DNA of 64,000 bases, taken from positions 39,171,459 through 39,235,458 of the forward strand of contig CM060697.1 of the NCBI GenBank assembly GCA_030686995.1, given 5' to 3'. The translations under genes were made by a program, and so were the position numbers. Below the pieces are notes generated by a model, which had not been told where the DNA came from, did no database searches, and saw nothing but the letters and a program-made list of their open reading frames with translations. Of this stretch, positions 1 to 11,465 are shown piece after piece; the stretch's first letter is position 1; the number at the start of each line of letters is the position of its first letter. Source of the stretch: Artemisia argyi (Eukaryota > Streptophyta > Magnoliopsida > Asterales > Asteraceae).

Positions 1-55
1 AAAAAAACATAATAATATCTAAAAATTGCACGGCCATCCATATTTCGCCGCGTAC

Positions 56-1118
56 TCACGTTTTTTTGGCAATAGCAATTTTTCGCATACCCGGATTAGC
101 TATGTGATCGTGCGGGTCGTTGTAGAACTTTATCACTCGTAAAAAAGCCTTTTCTTCAACACCACGTAGTCGTGCCGCCATCAACTTTTCAGCCAACTCA
201 TCCTTTGCACGTTTTTTCTCTACCGCCTCCTCCATTACTTGTGATTTCTTTGCCGCATAAGTTTCTAAGGTCGCAGCAACACTATTTTTTGACGATGACT
301 CGCTATCGGTCTTTTTGCCATTTTTTCCGTGTAGGAGTTGTATCGCCATTCAAATCCGGTAGAATAGTCTCAACATTTTCATTGCTAGATTCCGACGACT
401 TTCTCCGTTTCTCGGAATTAGACGAAGATGTTTGAACGACACTTGGTTGTTCTAACCATTTGTCTGCTTTCCTAACGATCTCTCATGCTTCATTATGAGT
501 AAAAGTCTTGCCTTTTGTTTTCCTTTTATAATTGGCCATGGCATTTTTCATCACGTCAAGATCGTCACAACCACTATCACGAACACGGTTCTACAATTAT
601 AAAAGTAACATGTATAAAATACTACAACTATATCAAATACAAACTATAAAAAAGTATAATGTTTAAAAATATAACGATTGGATGAATAGCCCGTTAAAAG
701 TATTCATTTCGGTATTCATATTTTTCCACTTTGTGTTCAAGCTATGGTGTGTTCGATTAGTATTTCCCACGGTTATCTTTAAATGGTCTAGAATTCTTTT
801 CCAAAAGCTTTCATTCTTTTGTTGATTCCCGACTTTTGGGCATGTCGAGATATGAACCCAAGCTTTTGCCAAAGCGACCTTTTCGTCCGTTGACCAAGGT
901 TCTTTTTTCGCTTTAGTCGGGTTTTTTATTTCTTCAACTTCTTCAACATCATCATCATTTTCTTGACCACCTAATAAATAATATAACAATTACATATGCC
1001 GATTAAAAAAATACAACGATTGTGGACGACTTGGTTGTGATTGAACGGGTTGTGATCGAGAGCCCCGTCCACGACCTTTGGATGAGTTTGAACCACGTTT
1101 TGATTTTTGTTTATCCAT
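56..1118 (-). pseudogene. Decayed PIF/Harbinger-type accessory gene (Myb/SANT-like plus NAM-associated C-terminal domain)
   Basis: Proteins of this type accompany PIF/Harbinger transposases and are often mis-annotated as GST T3-like; they bind DNA through a trihelix/Myb-like region. Seen here: an ATG at 1118 opens a basic RGRGSR-rich leader. An intron at about 971-1017 separates it from the Myb-like part (WSTDEKVALAKAWVHIS, then FWKRILDHLK and LNTKWKNMN). A second intron at about 591-675 leads to the segment containing YKRKTKGKTFTHNEA, and a lysine/glutamate-rich C-terminal helix ends at 56. Breaks: an in-frame TGA where EAWE is expected (near 487), and a one-base frame change in A-rich sequence near 320-335. 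No transposase ORF or terminal inverted repeats were found next to it. The family assignment is from motif recall; the breaks are directly visible. Confidence 0.7.
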
Positions 1119-1219
1119 TCTTTTTATATGAAAGAAAGAGTCGCACGTGTGAATTAGTGGAATAATTAGTAATTTTAAAATGATTGTGTGAATAGATTAA
1201 AAAGTTTAAGTGTATATTT

Positions 1220-1226
<7 letters not shown>

Positions 1227-1267
<41 letters not shown>

Positions 1268-1467
1268 GGCTCAAACGGCTATATCATTTAATGTACCAAC
1301 GTTCACATTTTTTAGGGAACACTCCATATCGATTCAGTATGGATTACCGAAATGCATGCCGAATTGGCCATGCCGTTGAGGTGGTTTTCCATGATCCCCA
1401 TCGGCATTTGATGCCGAAGGTCCAAACCGAATAGATTGTCAACCCCCCCCCCCCCCCCCCTCCCCCC
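1227..1467. repeat. Poly-T run (1227-1262) and poly-C run (1443-1467)
   Basis: Thirty-six T residues, then 180 bp later eighteen C residues followed by TCCCCCC. Homopolymers like these are prone to length errors in assembly. Nothing coding lies between them. Confidence 0.95.
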
Positions 1468-1989
1468 TTAAATAAGAGGATCTCAATCCATTATTCATTT
1501 AATAGGCTCCAATGATATTTGATTATTTGAGTAGTATAATGATCAATTTTTTTTTAAAAAAAAAAGGTAAATTGCAAAAAATATTCATGTGATTTGTCAT
1601 TTGAAAAAAAAATAATCTTGAACAAACTTAATTGCCAAAATTGTCCTTGTGATTTGCACATTTTGTACTTTTGGTTTCCACTTTGTTGCAAATCATCTAT
1701 TTTGGCTAACGAGCGTTACAAAATCTCCGTTAGTGAGTCCTCACGTGCATTCCATGTGAGGGTAGTTTCTTCATTTCACTTTTTTTGCCACTTTTACACT
1801 TCACTATTCACCTGACACCCCACTTGCACACCTACCTTTGTGTAGACGGACATTTTTTGCAACCAAGTTTTGTTATCATATTTTCCACTAGAATACACAT
1901 TTTCAACATATATACACATTTTCGATCGAACCGCTTACTTTCAACTTCCCCGTATTTTGCAAATCACCTCATTTAAAAGTAGATCTAAC
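1468..1989. other. No gene seen; AT-rich sequence
   Basis: Short ORFs only, no recognisable domain. The last 60 bp immediately precede the MULE-like relic and may be its leader. Confidence 0.5.
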
Positions 1990-2600
1990 ATGGTTGGGCG
2001 GCAAATTAAAGTTCGCGGTTCATTGATTCCGGATATTGGTGCACTATACGGTAAGATTTTTTTATTGTACTTTTGTTTCGAATGAACATGCACTATATAG
2101 TTGGTAATTAAAGTAGGTTACCTTGATTCATGAAAATGGTTGTTTTTTGATTTTGGGTTTTTGATTCTTTGTTTTTATTTTCCGAGATTTGCATATAAAC
2201 CTCTTAACTATTCAAATCCATCACACTTGTGAGTTTTTTGATCCACCAGACAGAGTATACAAGTTTTCTATGGTTCAACATTTAGACATAATTGATTGTG
2301 AGAAGTTCTCCATTCACGAGTTGGTCCAAATGTTAGATGAACTGGGTTCGGGTGATAATAATCTGTTGTTGTTTAACTATTTTATGGTCCCAGGACTGTC
2401 TTTAGATGATGGATTAGTTCCCTTAATGTCAGATCAGGCGTGCTAACATTGTTTAAATTTGTGCCAAGGTAAAAGAAAATAAATGTTTAGGTAGAAAAAC
2501 ATATGATGGTGGTTAGGGGTTGTCAGTTAAAGAGTGTAGTGATTAAAGAAATTGTTGAGGATAATGCGGTCAGTGAACCTATTAAGAAAGTCGTTCACGA

Positions 2601-2631
<31 letters not shown>

Positions 2632-3607
2632 CTCTTAAGAAAGAAAATTTTGTTGTTGTTAGAGTCGAATGGTACAACCAATGTAACTGGGAAGGAGTAT
2701 AATTATAAAATGGCACCAACTCAAGCTTCAACCAGTAATGTTGGTCCATTGGTTGAAAATACTGGTAATGTTGATAATGTATTGTGAAAATGAGGTACCA
2801 CCATCCTCATTCAATGCATTCAGTTACTTAAATATGTTGGAAGAGAGTGACTGTGACCATAAGGGTGGTTTTATGCCTGAGAAGGGTAAACAAGCTAAGA
2901 CATTTTTTAAAGACGACTTGTTCCAACAAGATAGTGCAATGACTTGGGATGAGGATGCATGCTATGCTAGTAGGCCAGAAGATATTGCAGAAATGATTGA
3001 TGAGTTGTGTCTAGAAAATGAGGGTATGGTTTTTCAAACTACTGTCCACGAGGTTGATGAGAAAGTTGTAGAAAGGGAAGGAACCTGTAGTTGATGATGA
3101 TATTAAAGACAAAGGTGTATATGGAAAAGAACCAGAAAGGGGAGTTCGGATTGAGTCTGGTGAACCTGTAATTGACCTTGATGAGCTTGAGAGTTGTGCT
3201 GAGGATGATGATGAATAGCCTGTAACTAAAAGAAATAGAAGGTTGAAGGAATTGAGAAAGACTTATAAGGGTAGGTGTAAAATCATAAAAGGCGCATTTA
3301 AGGTGGGAGAAGAGTTTGCTAAAAGAAAAAAAGTGGTTGAGAAGGTGAAGATGCATGCATTGCAGACTTGCAGTCAAGGAGAGCTATTTCGATTCTCCAA
3401 TGTGATAAACAAAAGGTGAGAGCTAAGTGCTATGGCACTGTGGTTGGTTCAACAAAAATTAATCCAACACCTGCTAGAGAAGAGGATATGCCATCCACCT
3501 CAAACACTCAAGGCCAATTTGTTAAAAGTAAAAATCATAAGGATAAGAAATGCAAGGCTGTTAATACTAAATGTTATAAACTCAAGAATCATAACCCCGT
3601 TGTATGA
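1990..3607 (+). pseudogene. Decayed MULE (Mutator-like) transposase N-terminal region
   Basis: MULE proteins of this type have a PB1-like N-terminal domain, an acidic linker and a FLYWCH-like/WRKY-type DNA-binding segment before the DDE domain. Seen: the start MVGRQIKVRG at 1990; an intron-like gap; FSIHELVQMLDELG at about 2306-2350; an acidic linker with MTWDEDACYASRPED near 2939; KELRKTYKG near 3247; then a basic segment ending QKVRAKCYGTVVG near 3440. Breaks: TAA and TAG codons near 2470-2495, a frame change at about 3073-3080 in a G/A run, a TAG near 3217, and an 8-bp tandem duplication at about 3363-3378 that shifts frame inside MHALQ-SRRA. No DDE catalytic domain or terminal repeats follow. 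Family assignment is moderately sure; loss of function is certain. Confidence 0.6.
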
Positions 3608-4603
3608 CAAATGGTAACTTTTAACCTTATTTTAATAATAGATATTTATTTATTATTACTAAACTGCGCATTTCTATGCATAACTGAACATTTTTGAGCT
3701 CGTGTGAACATTTCAGGAAGCCATCCCACGGACTGTAGCTTATAGTCACTACTGAAACTGCCCATTTTTGTCAGTAAACATAAATTATTCTATTACTATT
3801 AGTTACTTTATAAACTGAGAAGCTTTCTCGCATTTACTAAAAAACAACCCCACACGCATACCGACACCACAATAGACATGGCAGAAGTCAAATAAATACA
3901 TTTCTTGGCAAATAATAATATTTTATTATTAAGCTGACAAGAATGTTGGTAAAAAAATTTATTTTATGTATATGTGTCAAAAAAACATCAAACCGGGACT
4001 TTACGGTAACATTTAAGCTCACACCGACACATGATACATCAACGAGGATCAAAAATGTGTTTCCCCCTCTCCTCCTTGTCGTTTTCCGCCCAACACAATA
4101 GGACAAGTTCTTATCCAAGTAAATCAACTTAGTGCATAATGACATAAGCTTCCTTTTGTTTTATTACCATAACACTTCACAAACTAAAAAACACTCATTT
4201 TACTCTTAAAAACTTTCCTTGATCATTTTTACTTACAAACCCACGAACCATCAATAAATTTCAAGATCCACAAAAATCTATTAAGTTTCAAAGCAACCGA
4301 GTTGTATTTTTGAGTTTTTGGGAACGATCGGAACATGTCTTGAGTAAATTTGAAGCAATTTGGGTTGTTTTCTCTTCTTGTGGGTCTCGACTTCTTTACA
4401 TAGCATTGTAAGGATTCTTAAAACTTGTCTAATCTTGATTATTACATGTTCTTTTGATGATTAAAAGTGTTACCAAGTGTTACATATATACGTTTTGTTA
4501 AATTGAAAAAGCTAGGGTTTGGTGTATACTTGTTAGTGCTCAAATTTTATTGAAACCTATATACAAATTATGTCATTTCTTGCTTGTGTAGTAAATCTTG
4601 ATA
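3608..4603. other. No gene seen; AT-rich spacer
   Basis: Only short unsupported ORFs on either strand. The stretch at 4200-4450 reads like untranslated leader sequence, but no convincing exon follows. Confidence 0.5.
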
Positions 4604-4716
4604 CTTGTGGTGCTCGTTTTTTTGGGTAAAAGGCTTTCCTCCCGATAAAATTCATTACACTAAAAAGCATTGAAGTACAAAGGACGAGGGATTCACCCTC
4701 GTCCTTGTGGTGCTAG
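4604..4716 (-). mobile_element. 87-bp LINE 3' tail flanked by 13-bp target duplication
   Basis: The insert 4617-4703 reads on the - strand as a LINE 3' end: TTTGTACTTCAATG, then a segment resembling GTGTAATACATTTA, then CTTTTACCC and a short A tail. It is bracketed by CTTGTGGTGCTCG (4604-4616) and CTTGTGGTGCTAG (4704-4716), one mismatch. The same tail occurs at 11326-11376, 31260-31315, 45319 and 59656. Its 5' end carries a hairpin (GGACGAGGG / CCCTCGTCC). Severe 5' truncation is typical of target-primed reverse transcription. Confidence 0.75.
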
Positions 4717-5876
4717 TTTGATGGTACAAATGTGTTTAATGCTAAGTACGCGAGTTTAAAACAAAATATACACTTATTTGTGTACACACATAAATCGGCT
4801 ACATTTTGGAAGAAATAAAAATTAAGGATTTGAAAAACATAAAATTTTGGCTCTAGTGGTGAAAGGGTGAATTTTGAGCTTAATGGCTTATTTGGAATAG
4901 CTTATTGAAACAAGGTCTAGCTTATTGGTTTTGGATTTACTTTGGTCTCGACATAAATGGGCCGAGCCCCATTTATTTTCAGCCTTGTTTGACTAGTTGA
5001 CCAAAGTGCTTATTTAAAGTGCTTATTGGATTATTTAAAACTTAACGTAATATATAACGTAAACTATAAAGGTTAAATTGTGGTTGGGCTAAACTTGGAC
5101 TTTTGGGCCCATTATGGCCTACTCGACCCAATAAAGTTTTCGAGTGACAAAATGAGTTTTTGGAGTATTTTCCGACATACTATAAATATTTTGACTTGTT
5201 AAAATGTTACATGTTGGTTAAAAACGTTTTTGAATTCGTTTTGACATTTTGGCCTAAATTGGCTGCTAAATGGGCTTTTCGACCCAATTTCATGCGAGTT
5301 GACTTTTGAAAATATTTTACTAAGCGTCGAATTTTATTTCACGTTTAATTAAAACGTGGCGAGATATATATTTATCACTAAATATTTAAATTTGTACTAG
5401 TTTTGCAAATGTTGACAACTTAAGGGACTATTTGAGTAATTTGCAACACTTGGGGTAAAATGGAAAAGTTTGAATAAATGAACGAGTCATGCCTGATTTT
5501 CCTAAAAATTCTACACTTTGAATATTTTTGGTGAAAACCGACTAAAGGACGAAACATATTATTCTTACTATTAAAATATTAATTTTTCCAAATTAATATT
5601 TTAGAATTCTTTAGACTTATAAATATATTTAATTTACATGTATTTATAAACTTATAACGTTAATTAATTTTACTTAAATTAATTACTTATAAAAGTTTCA
5701 TTTTTATAATCACCATTACATTATAAATACTTATATTATTTATTATATAATAATACCCCACTATCACCACCTTTTTATTTAATTACACCTTAATGTAATA
5801 CACTTATTATATTTAACTCACCAATATTTATTTAATTAATTAGTAAGCCTAATTAATTAAATACTAAAATATTAAA

Positions 5877-5878
<2 letters not shown>
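4717..5878. other. No gene seen; possible LTR-retrotransposon non-coding remnant
   Basis: Long AT-rich stretch with GGGCCGAGCCC near 4970 and repeated phrases such as 'gggcttttcgaccca'. The texture resembles LTR or untranslated retrotransposon DNA, but I found no paired LTR, PBS or coding motif. Confidence 0.35.

Positions 5879-5946
<68 letters not shown>
5879..5946. repeat. (TA)n microsatellite
   Basis: About 34 uninterrupted TA units abutting the Helitron-like CTAG terminus. Confidence 0.98.
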
Positions 5947-5947
<1 letters not shown>

Positions 5948-5980
5948 TAGTTTTCGAAGCCTGCCCGATAGGCAGGCATG
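5947..5980 (-). mobile_element. Probable Helitron 3' terminus (hairpin plus CTAG)
   Basis: Read on the - strand, the sequence is a 7-bp stem GCCTGCC/GGCAGGC with a 5-base loop, an 8-base spacer, CTAG, and a T belonging to a TA microsatellite. Helitrons end in a short GC-rich hairpin followed by CTRR and insert between A and T, so this fits. The element body would lie to the right; its TC-starting 5' end was not found. The kinase fragment at 6849-7049 is on the same strand and could be captured cargo (inference). Confidence 0.6.
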
Positions 5981-6205
5981 ACTTGTAATTTTACATTTTA
6001 ATTTAACCATGTATGGATAATAGTGATCTTTTTTATAGTTATTTCTTACGTATTCACCCGACGTTTGGACATGATTTGTATTTTTAATTTAATGTTGTAC
6101 GGATATTAGTGATCATTGGCGGCCATGACATGTATTTTTACATTTTAAGTCAATCATGTACGGATATCAATGATCTTTTATAGTTATTTGTTATGTAATG
6201 ATAAA
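5978..6205. repeat. Three degenerate direct repeats next to the Helitron-like end
   Basis: Units begin at about 5978, 6070 and 6124 with CATGA-TTGTA-TTTTA. Each continues with a GTA(C/T)GGATA-TA-TGATC segment; spacing is irregular (about 92 and 54 bp). Confidence 0.65.
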
Positions 6206-6848
6206 GAGATATGCATATATACATTTTAATTTATTTAGTTTTGAGAGTAATTTAAGATTTTATTTTAGTCGTGTTTTTTGGATAGTATTATGTCACGGAA
6301 ATTAATTGTATATACAATTTAATTATATTTATAATAGGATTATTGTTTATTTATTTATTATTATTTTGGTTGGTTTTGTTGAGTAACACATTTAAAAGAA
6401 GTGCAACACAACTATGACAATCATCATCTACGATCATGAACTCGGTCTCGACACGCACAACTACTATGACGTCACATTCTTCGATGAAAGGATCTATAGT
6501 TGCAACATATCATTACAACACTAAACATCAAAGATAACATGCATTTGATTTGATTATATACCACTACATCAAAATTCATTAAACATAATATGTGGTGATC
6601 ATATTGCTAAGAACATACACTAAACCTCAACTATCAAGTAATTGTAAAAAATTTTGTTCTTTATCTATCTCAATTTTGCCACTTCTAAAGGTTTCCAATC
6701 AACAGGTTTGCATTTTTACCAGATCAGTATTTCAGTTTAAATTCTTACCTGAGAAGTATCTCAGTTTAAATTACTACCAGACCTCCATTGTGCTACGATC
6801 CAGTTACTCGCTTTAATTATATTAGGAGTAATGTGACTTACCATGTGT
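6206..6848. other. No gene seen
   Basis: AT-rich. The - strand has an open stretch at about 6395-6500 with no recognisable domain. Near 6700-6790 two short units ('tcagtttaaatt...taccag') are repeated. Confidence 0.45.
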
Positions 6849-7049
6849 TAGATCACGGTGAATGATCTTTTGGGCATGCAAGTACATCATTCCACGAGGT
6901 ATATCAAGTGCAAACCCAATCGCCACACGTGTATCCAAACTTCCATGGCCAAATCCTTTAGGTATTTCCGTCTCACCAGATCTTTACATTCCTTTAGTCT
7001 CCTGACAGATAAAGATTCGTCACTGGAAGTAGAAAGGGCTGCTAAGTAG
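6849..7049 (-). pseudogene. Fragment of a Raf-like Ser/Thr protein kinase (catalytic-loop exon)
   Basis: On the - strand the segment reads LDTRVAIGFALDIPRGMMYL followed by HAQKIIHRDL, the alpha-E helix and HRDL catalytic-loop region of a plant Raf-like MAPKKK-type kinase. The HRD aspartate is kept. The exon ends at a good donor (CATG|GTAAGT). The upstream part runs in another frame (a frameshift near 6965). No glycine loop, VAIK lysine or DFG motif was found nearby, so this is an isolated exon fragment. Its strand matches the Helitron-like terminus at 5947. Confidence 0.65.
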
Positions 7050-8319
7050 CGTCCATGTGCCTAGCTAAAAAGCAATAAGCATTCAGTATAAGTAATTAAA
7101 AATCAAGGTGATGACTTTGATCAATCTACTTATTGACTTGGTCATTGTAAATCTTAAACATGGCTTTCAGATAAATAATGAAATGAGCCAAACGGGCTAA
7201 AAGTTCCTCAATACTTCATCTTTACATGTGTATTTTGATACCCTTTAGTTGATTATTTTGAATGCTATTACAAACATGAACCATCAAATGACCGTATATA
7301 ACTGAACAATTTAAAATGAAGACATATAAATGGATAAATTTGGATAATAGTTACCATCTTCATCAAAATTATCCATTGCTGCCAAGCGGATAGCCTGCAA
7401 GTGCTAATACAAAAACCCCTCAAGTGCCCTCGATGGTGAACCTTGCCATAACTCTTCACCTGTAGTTATTATATAATGATACTAAGATTTAAAAAAAATT
7501 AAAAAGAGGGAAGTTGCCCAATTGGACCGCAAAATACTCGAGTAGGGGGTATATAGCCTTAATCACCATCAATTCTCATTTAGTCATACTTAACTTGTCA
7601 ACATTTGAAATATGAGAAAGGGGTTAAACTACAGGTCATACTAATCCATTGATCTATGATTAATTTACTTACATAAGTCCTATCTCTAGTTTAATATAAT
7701 TGTTAGGCTTCTCGTACTTCATTTGTGTGCATACACTACATATCATAAGTCCTATATGATATATTACACATACACTTGTGATATATTAGAATTACCTTGA
7801 TTTTCTCCTTTTCATTTAGTTCTTTCCTCTACAAAATTTTGGATGCTTATCGGCCACTTTAAGTTGGAAACAGCATGTAGCAATCGAACAAGAGATAGAA
7901 AACGCTAACTCAAAATTTAGGATTTAAATGAACGCGTCAAAAGAAATCAACCAGCTTCCATCAGATTCGACCTCATTATATGATATTGATTCCAACAATG
8001 CCTTATAATGATATTAAACCGACCTAGAATTTAGCAACTTGAGAAGAATGATAGAAAACCCTAAGTCGGTTCTAAAAACCAAAAAAAATGATTTAAGAAA
8101 CCCTAAAAAAGCGATTTCTCCAAAAACGACTAGATCTTGTGAAAACACACACCAACCAGTAGAGAAACGAGTAACAATGAAGTTAATCAATAACTAAACT
8201 AGGTTGATGCAAGAAACACAAAGGATTGGACAGATTTATGAGAAAAAAACGATTAAGAAAGTTAGGGATACGTTTTTTTCACCAGAGAGAGAGAGCGTGG
8301 GTTTTTTTTTTCCATTTAC
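7050..8319. other. No complete gene; possible - strand exon piece at about 7345-7465
   Basis: On the - strand about 7345-7465 reads SPSRALEGFLY, a stop, then LQAIRLAAMDNFDEDGN, which looks exon-like, but I cannot name the family. The rest is AT-rich with leader-like 'aaaccctaa' phrases near 8050-8130. Confidence 0.35.
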
Positions 8320-8320
8320 A

Positions 8321-8403
<83 letters not shown>

Positions 8404-8466
8404 GTGCAAGAAATATGAGTAGATATTTATAAGGAAAACCCTTTTCTCTCTCTCTCTCTCTCTCTT
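8320..8466. repeat. Compound microsatellite (TG)n(TA)n with nearby (CT)n
   Basis: TG repeats 8320-8336 pass directly into TA repeats 8337-8400. A CT tract lies at 8444-8466. Confidence 0.97.
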
Positions 8467-8769
8467 TGGAGAAAAACGGCCAAACATAACCCTTACTTTT
8501 CCAAATCGTTATTTTCACTTAATCCACTAAAATCTTTGTATTTCCATCATCAATCTGTGATTAATACTGATTAACACACTTGTTATTTAGTTTCTGGATC
8601 AGATTTGTGATTTGTTACACTAGTTTTGGTGTGTTTTGTGTTAATCGACTTTTTAGGGTTTTATAGCCGCCTTTGATTGTATCCAACTTTCCTATATTTA
8701 TTCAGGTCAGTTTAGCTCTATTTAAATCGATTTAAGATACTTTGGATCAATCAGAATTATGGGACCAGG

Positions 8770-11369
8770 TTAGGTTGTTGTATGCTTAACAATTAAAACC
8801 CTAACTTTTTAGTTAGGGTTTTCTTTTTCTTGTTCTTGTTCTATCGTTTATGGTTGCTGCTGCTATAAGAGTTGTTGTTTTGATTTGGAGTGTTTGTGGG
8901 TTTGAGAGAGATGGACAAAGGTTTTTTGAAGAAGAATAATGATGGGCAGGTTGGTAGTACCAATTCATTGCTGGGTGATTTAGCAAAAAGGTGAAGAATA
9001 TTGATGGGAAAATGTTAGGGAAGGATGGTAAACATCTCAAGGCGATGCGACGTGTGAAATTTGATCCTAATGTTTCTGCACAGATCACTTGTTTGGGACA
9101 TGATGGTGATGAGGCTAGTCATGAGGCTGGTTGTGTTTCTATGGGAGTGGTGGAGGCGTATCCTACAGTTCCTACAAGTTATAATGAACCTAAGGATGAT
9201 GGTAACCAAATGGGACTTGGTAATGCTACAATTTCTGATGGTGGGAGTGGGAGTGGTAAAGGGGCTACTAAACGTGTGCATTTTGATGTTATTCCTACTG
9301 TTTCTGTACCGAGTATAGCGTTTGAGGAACCTGGTGTTGATCTAAGGGCTATTCGTGATAGTCCTAATGGTGGTACTCATGTTGGTAATAATAGTACGAT
9401 TGATAACCAATCTAAGGATGGAATTGATGAGCATGTTGCTGCTCCTACACATTTCGTGATGCAACAAGCTAAAGGTGTTAAGGATGGCATTGAAGGGGCT
9501 ACTAAATAGGTTGTTATTGTTGCTAAAGGTGATGGTACTAGTAATGGTCCTTGTAATCAGCCTCCACGTGCATCGGCTGGTCCTATTATTTCTGATTGGA
9601 GTGTGGATGATGGTGATATTAACTTGTCAATGTTAGTCGAAAAGAATGTGTCTTCTGGTCCTAAAACATCTAATTCAGCCCCAACGACATGTGGTACTAG
9701 TGAGGGCAAAGGTAATGTTAGTGGAAAGGAACAATCGTTTGCCTCTTTGCTTGGTGCCAATAGTACTTCTCGTAAGGTGAATTTTAGGCAGATGATTAAT
9801 GAAGACCGGGTTCCTAACCATGATACTAAACTCCCTAAGGAGGTGATGGAACCCGTGTTAGATCGGTATGAGAACACTCTTGTTGGGTACTTCTTAGGAA
9901 AAGCTATAGCTTTTCCAATTGTACAAAACTATGTTACTAATCCGTGGAAGAAATTTGGAGTGCAAAAGATTATAAAGAATGAAGCGGGTGTGTTCTTATT
10001 TAAGTTCTCTTCTAAAGACGGATTGGAGCAGGTGCTCCAACAAGGCCCGTGGTTAATTCGTCATTCACCTCTTATTCTTCAAAAATGGTCTCTTAATGTT
10101 CCCCTAACCAAGAATGAGGTAACTATGATTCCTGTTTGGGTTAAATTACATAATGTGTCTATAGTTGCTTATTCTAAAGTTGGTTTAAGCTTGATTGCCA
10201 CTCAAGTGGGGAAACTGGTTATGTTAGATTCATTTACATCCTCTATGTATGTTGACTCGTGGGGTCGGATTAGTTATGCTCGTGCGTTGATGGAAGTGTG
10301 TTCAAATTCTGAATTGAAAAAGGAAGTTAGTATGGCTATTCCATTGGATGATGATAGTGGTTATTCGACGGAAATCATTCGTGTCGAATATGAATGGACA
10401 CCTCCTCATTGCAGCGTTTGTAAGATATTTGGTCACATACTTAGTGAGTGTCCAAAACAAGTGAAAGAGGTGGTTCATAAGGTTTCTAATGGGGTGACTA
10501 ATGCATTGACTCAGGTGGTTAATAATGATGAGGGGTTCACAGAGGTAAGGAATCGTAAGAATAAAGGTAAGAGTGTGGTTTCTACGTCTCAATCTAAGCC
10601 AATTGGAGGGATTAAACTCTCCGAGCCTAAGGCAAAAATTTTGGAGACCTATAGTCACGACAACTTCTAATCAGGTTGGTACCAAGAAAGATTCGGATCC
10701 TAAGGGTCTTCAGCAGGTGTCAACTTCAAATGTTAAATCTGGTAAGGACCCACAGTCTTCTAACTCTTTTGGTATCTTGGAGTCATTGGTGGATGAGGAT
10801 GTCCTTGGTTTTGTTAGCAATGGTAAGGGGTCACAAGATCAGCCAATTAGTAACATAGATTGGCAGGTGCCGGGTGAGGCTCCTCAGTCGTCTACTATCC
10901 TATCTTCTAGTACTTCTACAACAAAAAATCCGTTGGAGCAGTATATTATCCCTTCTCCGAGTTCTGCATGGGTAACCCATTTTCTAAGGTGGGTGAAGTA
11001 GTTGTGTCTGACAGTGATGAGGATGAGGTGTATGAGCCGAATGATTATTTGGGAGATGATTATTTTTTACATGAGTATGCGGCTCAAGTAAACGACTTAC
11101 CAGAACAATTCAAGGAGTTCAAGCTTCAAGGGCGTCCTGGGAAGTAGTATTTTATTTTGTTTTATTTTTTCATAAGATTGGCATGTCATCTTATGTTGTT
11201 ATTTGATTGGTCTAGTTGTTGGTTGCTAGTGGTTCATTTATGACCTGTCATAAATGATCTTGGGTAGTTCAAGCGGTTGGTTGAGGTTAATGTGATACTT
11301 CAGCCACATTCCATTGTACTTTCAACGTTTTATTGGTTAATATATTTTACCAGGGTGGAAGGTCCCTTT

Positions 11370-11376
<7 letters not shown>
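8770..11376 (+). mobile_element. ORF1-only L1-type LINE (no ORF2)
   Basis: The element consists of a leader with 'ttagggtttt' (from about 8770), a broken ORF1 (8911-11147), and about 230 bp of 3' UTR. The UTR ends TTTATTGGTTAATATATTTT, then a CCC-rich tail running into a TA microsatellite. The 3' UTR phrases 'ggttgaggttaatgtg' and 'ccacattccat' recur, reverse-complemented, in the LINE tail near 45319-45450, which confirms that this is a real LINE 3' end. Autonomous plant L1 elements carry a ~4-kb ORF2 (endonuclease plus RT) between ORF1 and the tail; here there is no room for one. The 5' boundary is uncertain, and target duplications are hidden by the microsatellite. Confidence 0.75.
8911..11147 (+). 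pseudogene. LINE ORF1: DUF4283 plus CCHC zinc knuckle, nucleic-acid-binding protein
   Basis: ORF1 proteins coat LINE RNA. Start: ATG 8911 (MDKGFLKKNNDG). A one-base loss in an A-run near 8987 shifts frame to the reading that runs 8991-9509. A single TAG at 9507-9509 is followed by the same frame to 10670. The DUF4283 region covers roughly 9840-10330 (NPWKKFGVQKIIKNEAG, GPWLIRHSPLILQKW, IPVWVKLHN, and YVDSWGRISYARALMEV). The knuckle CSVCKIFGHILSEC (CX2CX4HX4C) lies at about 10411-10452. Frame changes near 10650 and 10970 follow. The C-terminus GNPFSKVGEVVVSDSD is acidic and ends at TAG 11145-11147. The same C-terminal signature appears in the copy at 59851-60321. Confidence 0.85.

Positions 11377-11460
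<84 letters not shown>
11374..11460. repeat. (TA)n microsatellite
   Basis: About 43 TA units between the LINE 3' end and the foldback element. Confidence 0.98.

Positions 11461-11465
<5 letters not shown>

Noticed and set aside
8204..8518. ORFs rich in YIYIYI on both strands
   Set aside because: They are translations of the (TG)n(TA)n microsatellite; no gene.
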